IMG/VR virus record: IMGVR_UViG_3300018933_000001
Coordinates: 1 to 64,000 of that record
DNA from: a virus
Direction: 5' to 3' (one strand)
Length of the DNA: 64,000 nucleotides
Below are positions 31,752 to 39,541 of the stretch, in pieces (the stretch's first letter is position 1; every line of letters begins with the position of its first letter). The notes under the pieces were generated by a model. The model had not been told where the DNA came from, ran no database searches, and saw nothing but the letters and a program-made list of their open reading frames with translations. The translations under genes were made by a program, and so were the position numbers.

Positions 31752-32402
31752 ATGATGAGTAAGGGAACTGAGACAAGAGTATCTAACATAAGAAACAAGT
31801 ACAGAACAAAGCAAGACAACATCTACTCTTATCTAACTAGCAATTGGTTAAGAGGTGCGATAGATGAAGATAAGCGGAGTAATAATGGTTCGATTCCATT
31901 AGCAGGTGTTCCGGAATTGATTTGTAATTCAGCAAGTCATTTTCACCGGGTGATTAAGATGATGCGTAAGATTGAAAGAGAAATGATTGAAGCTATCAAA
32001 GCTCAGAAAAACTACTCAAACGACAATACTAGAGTAGCTATTTCTTCCAATGGCGAAGTGATTAAAATAGAGTTGCACGGTCAAACGATAGCTAGTATAG
32101 AGAATAACTTCCTATATCTTGACGATTGCGGTTATCAAACTAAAACTACCAAGTCAAGACTAAATCGCTTACTCAATCATTACCATCTACCTACTATCTG
32201 CTCTAAAAAAGGTAAATGGTGGATAGGCAGCAGTCTCTGGTTAGGTCATACCAGTTTTATCCTAATTTTAGGTATGAACGGAAACAAAGTAAAAGAATCT
32301 CTCCAATATGCAGCAGTGTTAGGGGGACAATCTCAACCACGACCCTATGATGCTGTCTTAGGTGGAAAGACATTAAAGAGTGGTCTAAGTTCTACTTTCT
32401 AA
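31752..32402 (+). CDS. Hypothetical protein
   Basis: A 216-residue basic protein. The first 55 residues are charged; the middle holds HFHRVIKMMRKIEREMIEAI and a beta-rich section (GEVIKIELHGQTIASIEN). The tail has two AAVLGG/DAVLGG-type repeats. No Shine-Dalgarno precedes ATG 31752, and a T-arm-like sequence (AATGG TTCGATT CCATT, near 31888) lies inside the frame, so translation may really begin at an internal Met such as the MMRK pair. No known family. Confidence 0.55.
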   Translation: MMSKGTETRVSNIRNKYRTKQDNIYSYLTSNWLRGAIDEDKRSNNGSIPLAGVPELICNSASHFHRVIKMMRKIEREMIEAIKAQKNYSNDNTRVAISSNGEVIKIELHGQTIASIENNFLYLDDCGYQTKTTKSRLNRLLNHYHLPTICSKKGKWWIGSSLWLGHTSFILILGMNGNKVKESLQYAAVLGGQSQPRPYDAVLGGKTLKSGLSSTF

Positions 32403-32409
32403 TCTGTTT

Positions 32410-32458
32410 GCTCAGGTTAAAGGTAACTATCTTATCTACGTTCGATTCGTAGCTGAGC
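32410..32458 (+). other. Miniature tRNA-like element A
   Basis: An acceptor-like stem GCTCAG (32410-32415)/CTGAGC (32453-32458) stacks on a T-arm CTACG (32436-32440) TTCGATT CGTAG (32448-32452). The T-loop matches the tRNA consensus TTCRANN. In place of D and anticodon arms there is a 20-base insertion with a 4-bp tetraloop hairpin (GTTA-aagg-TAAC). It lies 55 bases before the next start codon. Confidence 0.6.
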
Positions 32459-32513
32459 TTTTACTTAGTTCATTCTAAGTTATTCGTCAACTAACAACCA
32501 AGGAAAACCCATT

Positions 32514-32810
32514 ATGTCTGTAATCAACAAACAAGTCAAGCAAGTATTATCTAATTTCCCTTACTACCTGTCTGATTGTTTGATAGTAGAAAAAAGTGAT
32601 TATACTACTCAACTTAACAGAGAGTATGAAATCTATCGAGTTGAAGTGATTGTCAAAGGTAATGTGGGCTACTTAGATTTAATCACTACTATTAGTCAGT
32701 CTTTTAAGGCAATAGGAGGATTCTACCGAGATAAGTCATCTACACACTCTATAGCTGAAACAATATGTGAGTCAATAGCCGTTCAAGCTTATATTGAGGA
32801 AGCTTACTAA
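32514..32810 (+). CDS. Hypothetical protein
   Basis: A 98-residue protein (MSVINKQVKQVLSNFPYYLS..., VEVIVKGNVGYLDLITTI). It has a helix, a beta-hairpin and a C-terminal helix with two Ser-rich turns. A Shine-Dalgarno-like CCAAGGAAAA precedes the ATG. The 5' leader carries element A. No known family. Confidence 0.6.
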   Translation: MSVINKQVKQVLSNFPYYLSDCLIVEKSDYTTQLNREYEIYRVEVIVKGNVGYLDLITTISQSFKAIGGFYRDKSSTHSIAETICESIAVQAYIEEAY

Positions 32811-32811
32811 T

Positions 32812-32903
32812 CTCTACTCAACTTCTAAAAATTGGTTACTAAGTAACATTAGTCTAGGTTCAATTGCTCTCAGCAAAAGCTTCCGAGCTTATTCCTAGTA
32901 GAG
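32812..32903 (+). other. tRNA-like fold with enlarged loops
   Basis: CTCTA (32812-32816)/TAGAG (32899-32903) stacks on CTAGG (32854-32858)/CCTAG (32894-32898); on the 3' side the two strands are contiguous, as in a tRNA. The 5' insertion holds GTTAC-taa-GTAAC, and the distal loop starts with TTCAATT and has a GCTC/GAGC stem. It is weaker than its neighbours. Confidence 0.35.
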
Positions 32904-32946
32904 GTCTAGTTACTCAACAACGGGTAACATTATCAAAGGAGACAAA

Positions 32947-33939
32947 ATGACTCAAACAGTAACAGCACAAGAACTAATGTCAGAAAGTCCGTCAACAGTT
33001 AAGGACATTATCGACTTAATCCTAGCTGACACCGTAACTATAATAGTAAATACTGAGTTAGGCTACAAACTGCAATTCTCTAACTACTTCTCTCAATGCG
33101 GATTAGATGTAGTAGAACTCTACAAGACTGCTAAAGAAGATTTAGACTTATCTGCTGAATACCTAGCTTTACATCCTTTAGTAGAACAAGTCATTGACAA
33201 TATCGGTGCTGACTTATTCACTGATATGTTAGACACTGATGAAAATTCAGCTTACTCTGAGGTATTGAGATGTTTTGGTCATGGTGTATCTTTCTGGGAC
33301 AATCATGATTACAAAGACTTTGGATTTTTTGAGATGCCTAGATTGAAAACTACTCTAGAACATCCTTATGACATAGCAACTCAAATTCTAGATAAGATTG
33401 CAGAAGCTCATCCCGAGTTAGTAGGAGATGATGAAGAGGAGACGGAACCTGATAACGTAACTACCTACCAAATACCAACAATCTACTTACCTCTGATATT
33501 TAATGCCGATGCAACTGGGTTAGAAGATGAAGACATCGAGTTATTTGATGAGTTCATAGAAAGAGAGGGATTAGCAGACAATAAAGGTTACTGGAGTTAT
33601 CCAGATAATCAAGAGTCTTACTTCTCTCATGTTAACGATGTCACTAGATTAGGTAATGATGTGATTGACCTTCAATGGGCTAACACATCTACTCAAGACA
33701 ATGACTTTGATATTTGGTTATCTCAAAACTATATCCCTGCTGGTGAAGATGCTAGTAACGGTGGACAGTGGTACTTATCAGCTAATCCTAATGAGTTAAG
33801 GCACATATACTACTCAGAAGATAAAGTCCTAATGAGAAGTAGTTCAGGTCATCCAATAACACTGCATATTTCAGAGGAAAGAATCATTGTAGACACTGAG
33901 ACTGACTCTCGTGACTTCTACAATATTATTTACTCCTAA
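32947..33939 (+). CDS. Hypothetical acidic protein, two-part
   Basis: A 330-residue acidic protein. The first about 150 residues are helical with a conserved-looking FGHGVSFWDNHDYKDFGFFE block. After an Asp/Glu/Thr linker a second domain begins at YQIPTIYLPLIFNADATGLE; such IP.IYLP.(I/L)(I/F)NGD.TGL patterns recur in small phage proteins of unknown role. It has a good Shine-Dalgarno (AAAGGAGACAAA). Function unknown. Confidence 0.65.
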   Translation: MTQTVTAQELMSESPSTVKDIIDLILADTVTIIVNTELGYKLQFSNYFSQCGLDVVELYKTAKEDLDLSAEYLALHPLVEQVIDNIGADLFTDMLDTDENSAYSEVLRCFGHGVSFWDNHDYKDFGFFEMPRLKTTLEHPYDIATQILDKIAEAHPELVGDDEEETEPDNVTTYQIPTIYLPLIFNADATGLEDEDIELFDEFIEREGLADNKGYWSYPDNQESYFSHVNDVTRLGNDVIDLQWANTSTQDNDFDIWLSQNYIPAGEDASNGGQWYLSANPNELRHIYYSEDKVLMRSSSGHPITLHISEERIIVDTETDSRDFYNIIYS

Positions 33940-33948
33940 TCAACAACA

Positions 33949-34005
33949 AGTCTAAAGTCAATGGTGGCAACTCCTTAGTTACAGAGTTCGATTCTCTGTT
34001 AGGCT
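33949..34005 (+). other. Miniature tRNA-like element B
   Basis: A full 7-bp acceptor-like stem AGTCTAA (33949-33955)/TTAGGCT (33999-34005, one G-T) stacks on a T-arm CAGAG (33982-33986) TTCGATT CTCTG (33994-33998). The 26-base insertion contains AACT-cctt-AGTT, again a 4-bp tetraloop hairpin instead of D and anticodon arms. It does not end with CCA in the proper place. Confidence 0.65.
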
Positions 34006-34029
34006 CTTCCAGGTGTAAGATTAGTACGT

Positions 34030-34269
34030 ATTGAGTACGGAGTAGTAGCTGATTTTACAGAAGCTAGACTTCCTTATACTTGCCCGAATTATCTAATGCT
34101 TGTCTTTAGAAGAGGTACACAAGAAATAAAAGAGGTGTGGAAAGTTGTGGGTGATATGTCCGGTGTTGACCTAACTCCCTTTCTTAATAAAATAGTTGAG
34201 AGAAAAGAAGGGGATTGGGAGTGTTGTAGTTATTATTTTACAGATGGAACAGTCATAAAAGTTACTTAA
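34030..34269 (+). CDS. Hypothetical protein lacking a standard start codon
   Basis: The frame is open from a TAG at 34000 to TAA at 34267 and looks coding (EARLPYTCPNYLMLVFRRG, DLTPFLNKIVERKEGDWECC, YYFTDGTVIKVT), but has no ATG, GTG or TTG. The best candidate is ATT at 34030. It may be a 5'-truncated gene cut by the arrival of element B, or it may use a rare start. No known family. Confidence 0.4.
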   Translation: MEYGVVADFTEARLPYTCPNYLMLVFRRGTQEIKEVWKVVGDMSGVDLTPFLNKIVERKEGDWECCSYYFTDGTVIKVT

Positions 34270-34281
34270 CTACTCACTAAC

Positions 34282-34334
34282 GACTATTAGGTAAATAATA
34301 AGCCTGCTACTAAGGTGCAATGCCTTAGATAGTC
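34282..34334 (+). other. Miniature tRNA-like element C
   Basis: GACTATT (34282-34288)/GATAGTC (34328-34334) forms a 7-bp acceptor-like stem stacked on TAAGG (34311-34315) TGCAATG CCTTA (34323-34327). The loop keeps T54, C56, R57 and A58 of the T-loop pattern. The 22-base insertion has only a weak AGG/CCT stem. It lies 33 bases before the next ATG. Confidence 0.6.
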
Positions 34335-34366
34335 TTTGCCCACTAACTACCTTAAGGAGACTTATC

Positions 34367-34699
34367 ATGAATAACGTAAAGATTTGTTCTGAGATAGTTT
34401 ACAATCCTGAAGCTTTTGATAACCGTTACGCAATCTATCTACCTGATTGTATTAACCTTGATATGGTAGACCAACTAGCTATTGAGTTAGATGCAGTTAA
34501 TTACTCTTTAACTAAATCTCATAGCGGAAAACTTTACCTCACAGCCGAGAAGTTTGGGAGATTAGAAAACCAAATTAAGGGAGCTTGGTTACAGCACATG
34601 GTTGATATTTATCCTTCAGTAATAGAGGATAACGAAACTCAACTAATACATATCGAGCATTGGCTATTTACTGAGGTTAGTTACATCAAGGTAGTTTAA
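34367..34699 (+). CDS. Hypothetical protein
   Basis: A 110-residue protein (MNNVKICSEIVYNPEAFDNR, AIYLPDCINLDMVDQLAIEL, HIEHWLFTEVSYIKVV). Beta-alpha-beta plan, acidic. A strong Shine-Dalgarno (TAAGGAGACTTATC) and element C lie in the leader. No known family. Confidence 0.6.
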   Translation: MNNVKICSEIVYNPEAFDNRYAIYLPDCINLDMVDQLAIELDAVNYSLTKSHSGKLYLTAEKFGRLENQIKGAWLQHMVDIYPSVIEDNETQLIHIEHWLFTEVSYIKVV

Positions 34700-34711
34700 C
34701 CTTTTCTATCA

Positions 34712-34749
34712 GCCCGATTGGTGTAGTAACGTTCGACTCGTTACCGGGC
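34712..34749 (+). other. Miniature tRNA-like element D
   Basis: GCCCG (34712-34716)/CGGGC (34745-34749) stacks on GTAACG (34726-34731) TTCGACT CGTTAC (34739-34744), an 11-bp continuous helix close to the 12 bp of a tRNA acceptor/T domain. The only insertion is ATTGGTGTA, which resembles a tRNA D-arm sequence. This is the smallest and cleanest element of the series. Confidence 0.65.
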
Positions 34750-34790
34750 AATTACCTTATACTTCCTTTATCAATAGGGTTTACTTTACC

Positions 34791-37700
34791 ATGACTACTA
34801 ACTTAACAACTGCTCAAATCAAAACCAAAGCACTTTGCTCAGTTAATCTCTTAACTCTGATTGACCTATCTGCTTTCGATACACAAGTAGAGTATGTCAA
34901 GTTCAACATTCTACTAAGTAATACTCCTACTTCTCCTATTGAGGTTACTTATAAAGTAAGCAATGGGACTCCTGAGTTAGTAAATGATGTTAAAGCAAAA
35001 ATTCTTCAAACTATCTGTAAAGAGTTTGATACTGCTTTTGACTTTTCTATCTCTATTTCATCTGTACTTCATTTCTTCCCTGCTAGTAACTTATGGAATA
35101 AAGACAGACAAGTAATGGTACTTACCCCACAATATAAGGACATTAGCTCACAAGTACCTAACATCCCTCAAGAAGTTACTGAGATAGTAGAGCAAGTAGC
35201 AGAGGTCATCACAACATCAGAAGATAAAGATGATAGTGCTTCAATTCAGGAAGTAATATCACAACCTACTGATATTTCTATAACTTCCCCTACTCAGGCA
35301 GAAGACACACATATATCCGAAGTAGTAGAAGAACCTGCACAACCTCTACTCAACAAGACATCTACTAACAAGTCACTCAATATCTATGTGGCTCGGACTA
35401 ACTCTGAAGGGTTAACTCAGAAGATACTAATTGAGGATATGTTCTCATCTGAACTATTTAGTATTATTAAGCCCTGGTTAGTAGCTATTGGTAAGTTGTC
35501 GGAGTTCAAGAAAGAACTACAAGAGACAAAGCACAATAGTATTGTTCTCTACCTTAATCCTTCCTATGAATGGGAGATACGGGAAGTTACAAGAGATGTG
35601 CCTAGCAATTTATTAGAACAGTTTCTTGAGAAGACGAAGGAAGATAGGGAGTTATTGGGGGTAGAAAAGTTTTCTGATGAGCTTTTCCAATACTTAAAAG
35701 ATGTCAAGAAGTGGAGAGCTGAGGAGTTAATACAAGCTTACAGCATTAAGGCATCCGTAGAAGTAAATGGAAACTTTCATCTTCAACCAGTAACTAAGAA
35801 AGAAACAACCTTCAGACCTTTTAAGAAAGATGTCTTATCTGCCTATGTAAGTCGCATTACTAATAGAGCAGGAAGCATTGAAGAAAGAAGGAAAAAAGAT
35901 GCAGTTCCGGAGTTAGGTAGCTTAGAAAATATCTCACCTATCTTAGTAGAAGGTATTTACTTAGCTCAAAGTTATATTCTCTTTAATCCTCTGACATTAG
36001 AACATGAGAGAGTAGTAAGGAAAATAGCAATACAAAATGGTGGTAAATTCTACTATTACTCTGATTTATCTAAGGAAGATAGAGACTTACACAACATCGA
36101 ACCTAGTCTCTACTGTCCTAGTTCTATCCTAGAAACAGATGAAGAAATAGAAGCAGAAAGAAAAAAGGTAGAAGGTAAAGAGGTATTTCCCGACTTGACC
36201 ATCCAAATGGTGCAGTTTGAGTCTCTAGACCCAGATGGAAACACTTTAAAACTACAACACTACCAAAAGACATCAGGTATTTGGGTATTGTCTAACTCTA
36301 TTACCTCAACAGATAATCTTGCTAGAACTCCTGATGGTCAATTAGTTACTGACTTGAGATTTATTGCAGCACCAGTAGCTTTTCTAGGATTCCAACATCC
36401 CAACATTAAGGTCAAGGAATCATTCAGAAATGAAGATGGTAGTTTTGCTATATCTTCTACTATCCAAAGACAACCAACTAAAAAAGCTCGGTTGACTAAC
36501 TTAAGTGATGCTCGATTAGTAGCCCAGAACTCTCTTGAGTGGGTAGGATTTTTAGCTAATGTGCCTTGTATTGTCAACTTAGTTAACTCACATGACCATT
36601 GGCAGTTAGAAGCATTACCAATTCAAGAAATACCTTCTTATCCTCTGTTATATTGCTTAGCTAATAAGGCAATAGAAGGTTATTGGACTGAAGAAGACTT
36701 GCACACCCAGATTATCAGTCCATTAGACAAGGAAATGGAAAGACTAGGGGAGATAGCTGGAAAGACTCAAGATGTGGAAAAGTTAGAAAAGATAGGGAGG
36801 AGGGAAACTAATTTACAAAGATTGAGAAAAGCAGTTCTTAATCGTGAGAAGTTAGATCCTAAAGTGTTAATTGAGTGTACCAAGATAGTGTCTGAGGCGA
36901 TGAAATCTGCTAGTTACAGACCTACTGTAGTAGATAAGTATTACTCTCGTTATATATTGGCTCAAGTCTACTTCATAAGTACAAATGAGTCAGAGATAAC
37001 CTACTTGTTAGATGATCATATGAGTCACAAACGAGTAGCTAGTCAGGTAATTAGTGCTGTCCGATGGCTTAGTTTAGTGCCTAACAACCTACAAAAGCAG
37101 TTCCCCAAGCAAAAACCGACTATTGAGCAGTTGAGAAAGTTTCTTGTTTCTAAATTTAACGAGAAGTTCCGAGAAGTAGAGCTAAAAGTCAGAGAAAGTG
37201 GAGGGAAAATTCTACTAGACATTGTTTATCTCGATAAAATCCAAGTTACTCAGGTACTAACCATCAAAATGCCTGTTTCAGACGCTAAGAATAGAGGAAA
37301 AGTATCAACAAAAGTCAACGCAACCCCTAATTTTAGCGATAGAAGCGTGTTTGAGAAGTTTTTGAGGACTAAAGATGGGAGATTTATAGCTGAATGTCAA
37401 AATAAACTCATTCAATTAGTAGATATCTTCATCTCTCGCAGTTTTAACACTTTAGTAGGAGAAGGAAAAGTCGGAAAACAGCGGAAAGTATCGGAAATTA
37501 TTGGTTTTGAGAAGTCAAAGTCAGGATGGAGTGAGATAAAGAAGGGATTCGTCAAGCATCTAGTACCTTATAGCTCGGATTCAAGAGTAGAAGCAGGCAA
37601 ATTGACTTATTTAGCCACTAATCAAGTGCTTTCTTCTCAAGATTTAGAACATCTTATCATCCTAATAGCTGAAAATTGGAGTAATTGGAGCAGAAAAGAC

Positions 37701-38174
37701 CAACAAAGGATAAAAATTGGCGTTTCTTCTAGTAAGTCTCAAGACCCTGAGATATTAGTCCATGTTCTCACTAAAAAAATCCTCTCTGGTAATTTTGAGG
37801 AAGATAGAGAAGCTTGGCAAGATACTCTAAATTGGGTAGCTGAGGTTTGTAAGTCTTCTCCTAAGTATCGAGCAATAGGTTTCCGCTGTGATAATGGCGT
37901 GATTCTAACTCCGGATTGCGTCTATAACACTGATTTAGAAAAGTGGGAACATAGAATCAAAATAAACCTAAGTAATCTATTTCTTGACTCAAATGCAGGA
38001 AATATTGAGGCTTGGTTGAGCAAGTCAGTGGATAAACTTTACGATTCATTAGAGAAAATAAAACCTAATTGGGAGGAGACTAACAAATCGGTTAAGGAAC
38101 ATTTAGCTAACTTACATGATTCTCACGGTATCTGTATGCAAGTAGAAAGAAGTAAACTGGAGATACTTGTCTAA
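34791..38174 (+). CDS. Very large hypothetical protein (1127 aa)
   Basis: The longest protein of the rightward operon. Residues about 1-115 form a beta-rich domain; 120-195 is an acidic, Thr/Ser/Pro linker (low complexity); then a mostly helical region with alternating charged segments extends to the C-terminus. There is a Cys-free basic region around 820-900 (KNRGKVSTKV, SDRSVFEKFLRTKDG). I see no polymerase, helicase or nuclease motif. It is followed by an apparently paired gene at 38287. A virion or replication-complex protein are both possible. Confidence 0.65.
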   Translation: MTTNLTTAQIKTKALCSVNLLTLIDLSAFDTQVEYVKFNILLSNTPTSPIEVTYKVSNGTPELVNDVKAKILQTICKEFDTAFDFSISISSVLHFFPASNLWNKDRQVMVLTPQYKDISSQVPNIPQEVTEIVEQVAEVITTSEDKDDSASIQEVISQPTDISITSPTQAEDTHISEVVEEPAQPLLNKTSTNKSLNIYVARTNSEGLTQKILIEDMFSSELFSIIKPWLVAIGKLSEFKKELQETKHNSIVLYLNPSYEWEIREVTRDVPSNLLEQFLEKTKEDRELLGVEKFSDELFQYLKDVKKWRAEELIQAYSIKASVEVNGNFHLQPVTKKETTFRPFKKDVLSAYVSRITNRAGSIEERRKKDAVPELGSLENISPILVEGIYLAQSYILFNPLTLEHERVVRKIAIQNGGKFYYYSDLSKEDRDLHNIEPSLYCPSSILETDEEIEAERKKVEGKEVFPDLTIQMVQFESLDPDGNTLKLQHYQKTSGIWVLSNSITSTDNLARTPDGQLVTDLRFIAAPVAFLGFQHPNIKVKESFRNEDGSFAISSTIQRQPTKKARLTNLSDARLVAQNSLEWVGFLANVPCIVNLVNSHDHWQLEALPIQEIPSYPLLYCLANKAIEGYWTEEDLHTQIISPLDKEMERLGEIAGKTQDVEKLEKIGRRETNLQRLRKAVLNREKLDPKVLIECTKIVSEAMKSASYRPTVVDKYYSRYILAQVYFISTNESEITYLLDDHMSHKRVASQVISAVRWLSLVPNNLQKQFPKQKPTIEQLRKFLVSKFNEKFREVELKVRESGGKILLDIVYLDKIQVTQVLTIKMPVSDAKNRGKVSTKVNATPNFSDRSVFEKFLRTKDGRFIAECQNKLIQLVDIFISRSFNTLVGEGKVGKQRKVSEIIGFEKSKSGWSEIKKGFVKHLVPYSSDSRVEAGKLTYLATNQVLSSQDLEHLIILIAENWSNWSRKDQQRIKIGVSSSKSQDPEILVHVLTKKILSGNFEEDREAWQDTLNWVAEVCKSSPKYRAIGFRCDNGVILTPDCVYNTDLEKWEHRIKINLSNLFLDSNAGNIEAWLSKSVDKLYDSLEKIKPNWEETNKSVKEHLANLHDSHGICMQVERSKLEILV

Positions 38175-38181
38175 TCCTACT

Positions 38182-38258
38182 GCTCTTAATATGGCTGGTA
38201 ACTGTATTAAGAGCTTAGTACAAATTAATAACCCCTCCTTAAGGTTAAAGGTTTGTAC
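38182..38258 (+). promoter_or_regulatory. Two-hairpin leader upstream of 38287
   Basis: A perfect 9-bp stem GCTCTTAAT (38182-38190)/ATTAAGAGC (38206-38214) with a 15-base loop is followed 3 bases later by a perfect 7-bp stem GTACAAA (38218-38224)/TTTGTAC (38252-38258) enclosing CCTT/AAGG. Neither is followed by a U-tract, so this is a structured leader, not a terminator. Confidence 0.5.
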
Positions 38259-38286
38259 TTGTTCACCAACACAAAATAAGGTCACT

Positions 38287-39183
38287 ATGTCACGTTTAAA
38301 TCTTGAGGAATTGGATGCAGTTTGGGTAGATGAAGCTACAGATATTCTTACTTGGTTCTTCTATCCAGGTGAGAGCAAGAAGGATAAGAAAGGTACGGTT
38401 ACCTTCGATAAGAAGAAAGAGGGTAAGACAACAGTTCCCGAACAGTATCTACAGATTTGTCGGTCGGAAGAATCAGGGAAGCAAAGTCTTGCATTTTTCT
38501 TAAATGAGGAGAAAGTTGCGGTTTTTCAGTTTACTAGCAAAGGGGTTGAGTTTCTACCTACTCCTAAGTGGAGTCAACCTAAAATGTATATCTGCATTCC
38601 CACAGATAGAACTTTTGATGACATAGTAGCTGAGACTTTATCAGGTGTGTTCAAGAAGTGGCTGCAATCACAAAGGTTTGAGCAATACCTGATTAATCAA
38701 GCTACAGACTCTACTTACACTATCGAGTTTGTACTACTAATGCTTTTGTTGTTTGCTTATCTATCTAACCGCGACAAAGTAAACGAGAAAGGCAACGTTG
38801 AAATCATTAAAAAAGGAGTAGATTTAGACGCAGTTGGACGTAGCTACCTAACTCTAGTAACTAAGCTGCACAACAGCAGTCCAAGAGCTAAAAAACTTTT
38901 TCCAATCCGTCCTCTATTATCCCCTGCTGCTGAAGTTCCCAATCAATTAGAAGAAGAAGCAGAGCCTAATACCTCAAGTGAGTCCAAAGAAGAAAAAGAA
39001 ACTGACCCAATTGTTAAAGTAGATTCTGATGAACTCAAGGAAGAAACAGAAGAAAACAAAGAAGCAGATGTAACTCCTCTGGAACCTCTTCCTAATACTT
39101 CTATGCCAATTGATACTACTGCTGTGGAATCGACAGAAGACAAACCAGAAGAGCCATCTACTCAACCAAAGAAGAAGAAATAA
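38287..39183 (+). CDS. Hypothetical protein with acidic linker and Lys tail
   Basis: A 298-residue protein. I prefer ATG 38287 (TAAGG upstream) to a TTG at 38167, because the sequence between folds into two strong hairpins. Residues 1-150 are beta-rich with many Lys/Trp; 150-225 are helical with one hydrophobic helix (FVLLMLLLFAYLS); the last 80 are very acidic, Ser/Thr/Pro-rich, ending PKKKK. Its linker composition matches the preceding 1127-residue protein, suggesting partners. No known family. Confidence 0.6.
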   Translation: MSRLNLEELDAVWVDEATDILTWFFYPGESKKDKKGTVTFDKKKEGKTTVPEQYLQICRSEESGKQSLAFFLNEEKVAVFQFTSKGVEFLPTPKWSQPKMYICIPTDRTFDDIVAETLSGVFKKWLQSQRFEQYLINQATDSTYTIEFVLLMLLLFAYLSNRDKVNEKGNVEIIKKGVDLDAVGRSYLTLVTKLHNSSPRAKKLFPIRPLLSPAAEVPNQLEEEAEPNTSSESKEEKETDPIVKVDSDELKEETEENKEADVTPLEPLPNTSMPIDTTAVESTEDKPEEPSTQPKKKK

Positions 39184-39210
39184 CTCTCTTCTACTGACCG
39201 CTCATTGATT

Positions 39211-39270
39211 TTTAGCCTTTAGCCTCTGCCTTAATGAGAACTAACACTTCTCTTAGGGTGGAGGTTTTTT
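39211..39270 (+). promoter_or_regulatory. Attenuator-like overlapping hairpins
   Basis: CTCATT (39211-39216) can pair with AATGAG (39233-39238), or CCTCTGCC (39223-39230) with GGTGGAGG (39257-39264) followed by TTTTTT. The CCTCTGCC arm lies in the loop of the first stem, so the two folds compete. The second is a standard terminator form. It precedes the gene at 39311. Confidence 0.5.
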
Positions 39271-39310
39271 GTGTTTGTACGTTACAAGATTTTGGATTCT
39301 AGGAGAACTT

Positions 39311-39538
39311 ATGGATAGTGAATTTCTTTCTCAAGTAGAAAAATCTAAGTCAAAAATGAAAGAAGCTCAGATGTTAATAGCGGAAGAACAGCAGAAATTA
39401 TACGAGCTAGTACAAAGTAGAGGTTACAAAATGTATGGGAATTTGTACATCCATCCTGATTATTGGGATGAATATGTAAAACATACGTGGAGAGGGAAAT
39501 ATCCAAAAGGAGCTGTCATTTGCTACTATACTATCTAA
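39311..39538 (+). CDS. Hypothetical protein
   Basis: A 75-residue protein: a charged coiled-coil first half (FLSQVEKSKSKMKEAQMLIA) and an aromatic second half (GYKMYGNLYIHPDYWDEYVK). ATG 39311 has AGGAGA 7 bases upstream; an earlier in-frame ATG at 39269 lies in the terminator hairpin region. No known family. Confidence 0.6.
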   Translation: MDSEFLSQVEKSKSKMKEAQMLIAEEQQKLYELVQSRGYKMYGNLYIHPDYWDEYVKHTWRGKYPKGAVICYYTI

Positions 39539-39541
39539 TTA

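Noticed and set aside
31838-31910. A complete tRNA gene
   Set aside because: The T-arm is perfect, but no 5' strand pairs with the sequence after it (AGCAGGT), and D and anticodon stems do not form. Listed only as a decayed tRNA-like sequence.
32812-32903. A canonical tRNA from the 7-bp CTCTACT/AGTAGAG pairing
   Set aside because: No T-arm with a TTCRA loop adjoins the 3' acceptor strand; described only as a weak tRNA-like topology.
33930-34010. Full-length tRNA ending at element B
   Set aside because: A five-base alternative acceptor (CCTAA at the preceding stop codon) exists, but D and anticodon arms cannot be drawn; the 7-bp miniature fold is better.
38943-39165. Minus-strand frames within the acidic tail of the 38287 gene
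   Set aside because: Ser- and Phe-rich antisense translations of Glu/Lys codons; no start signals.
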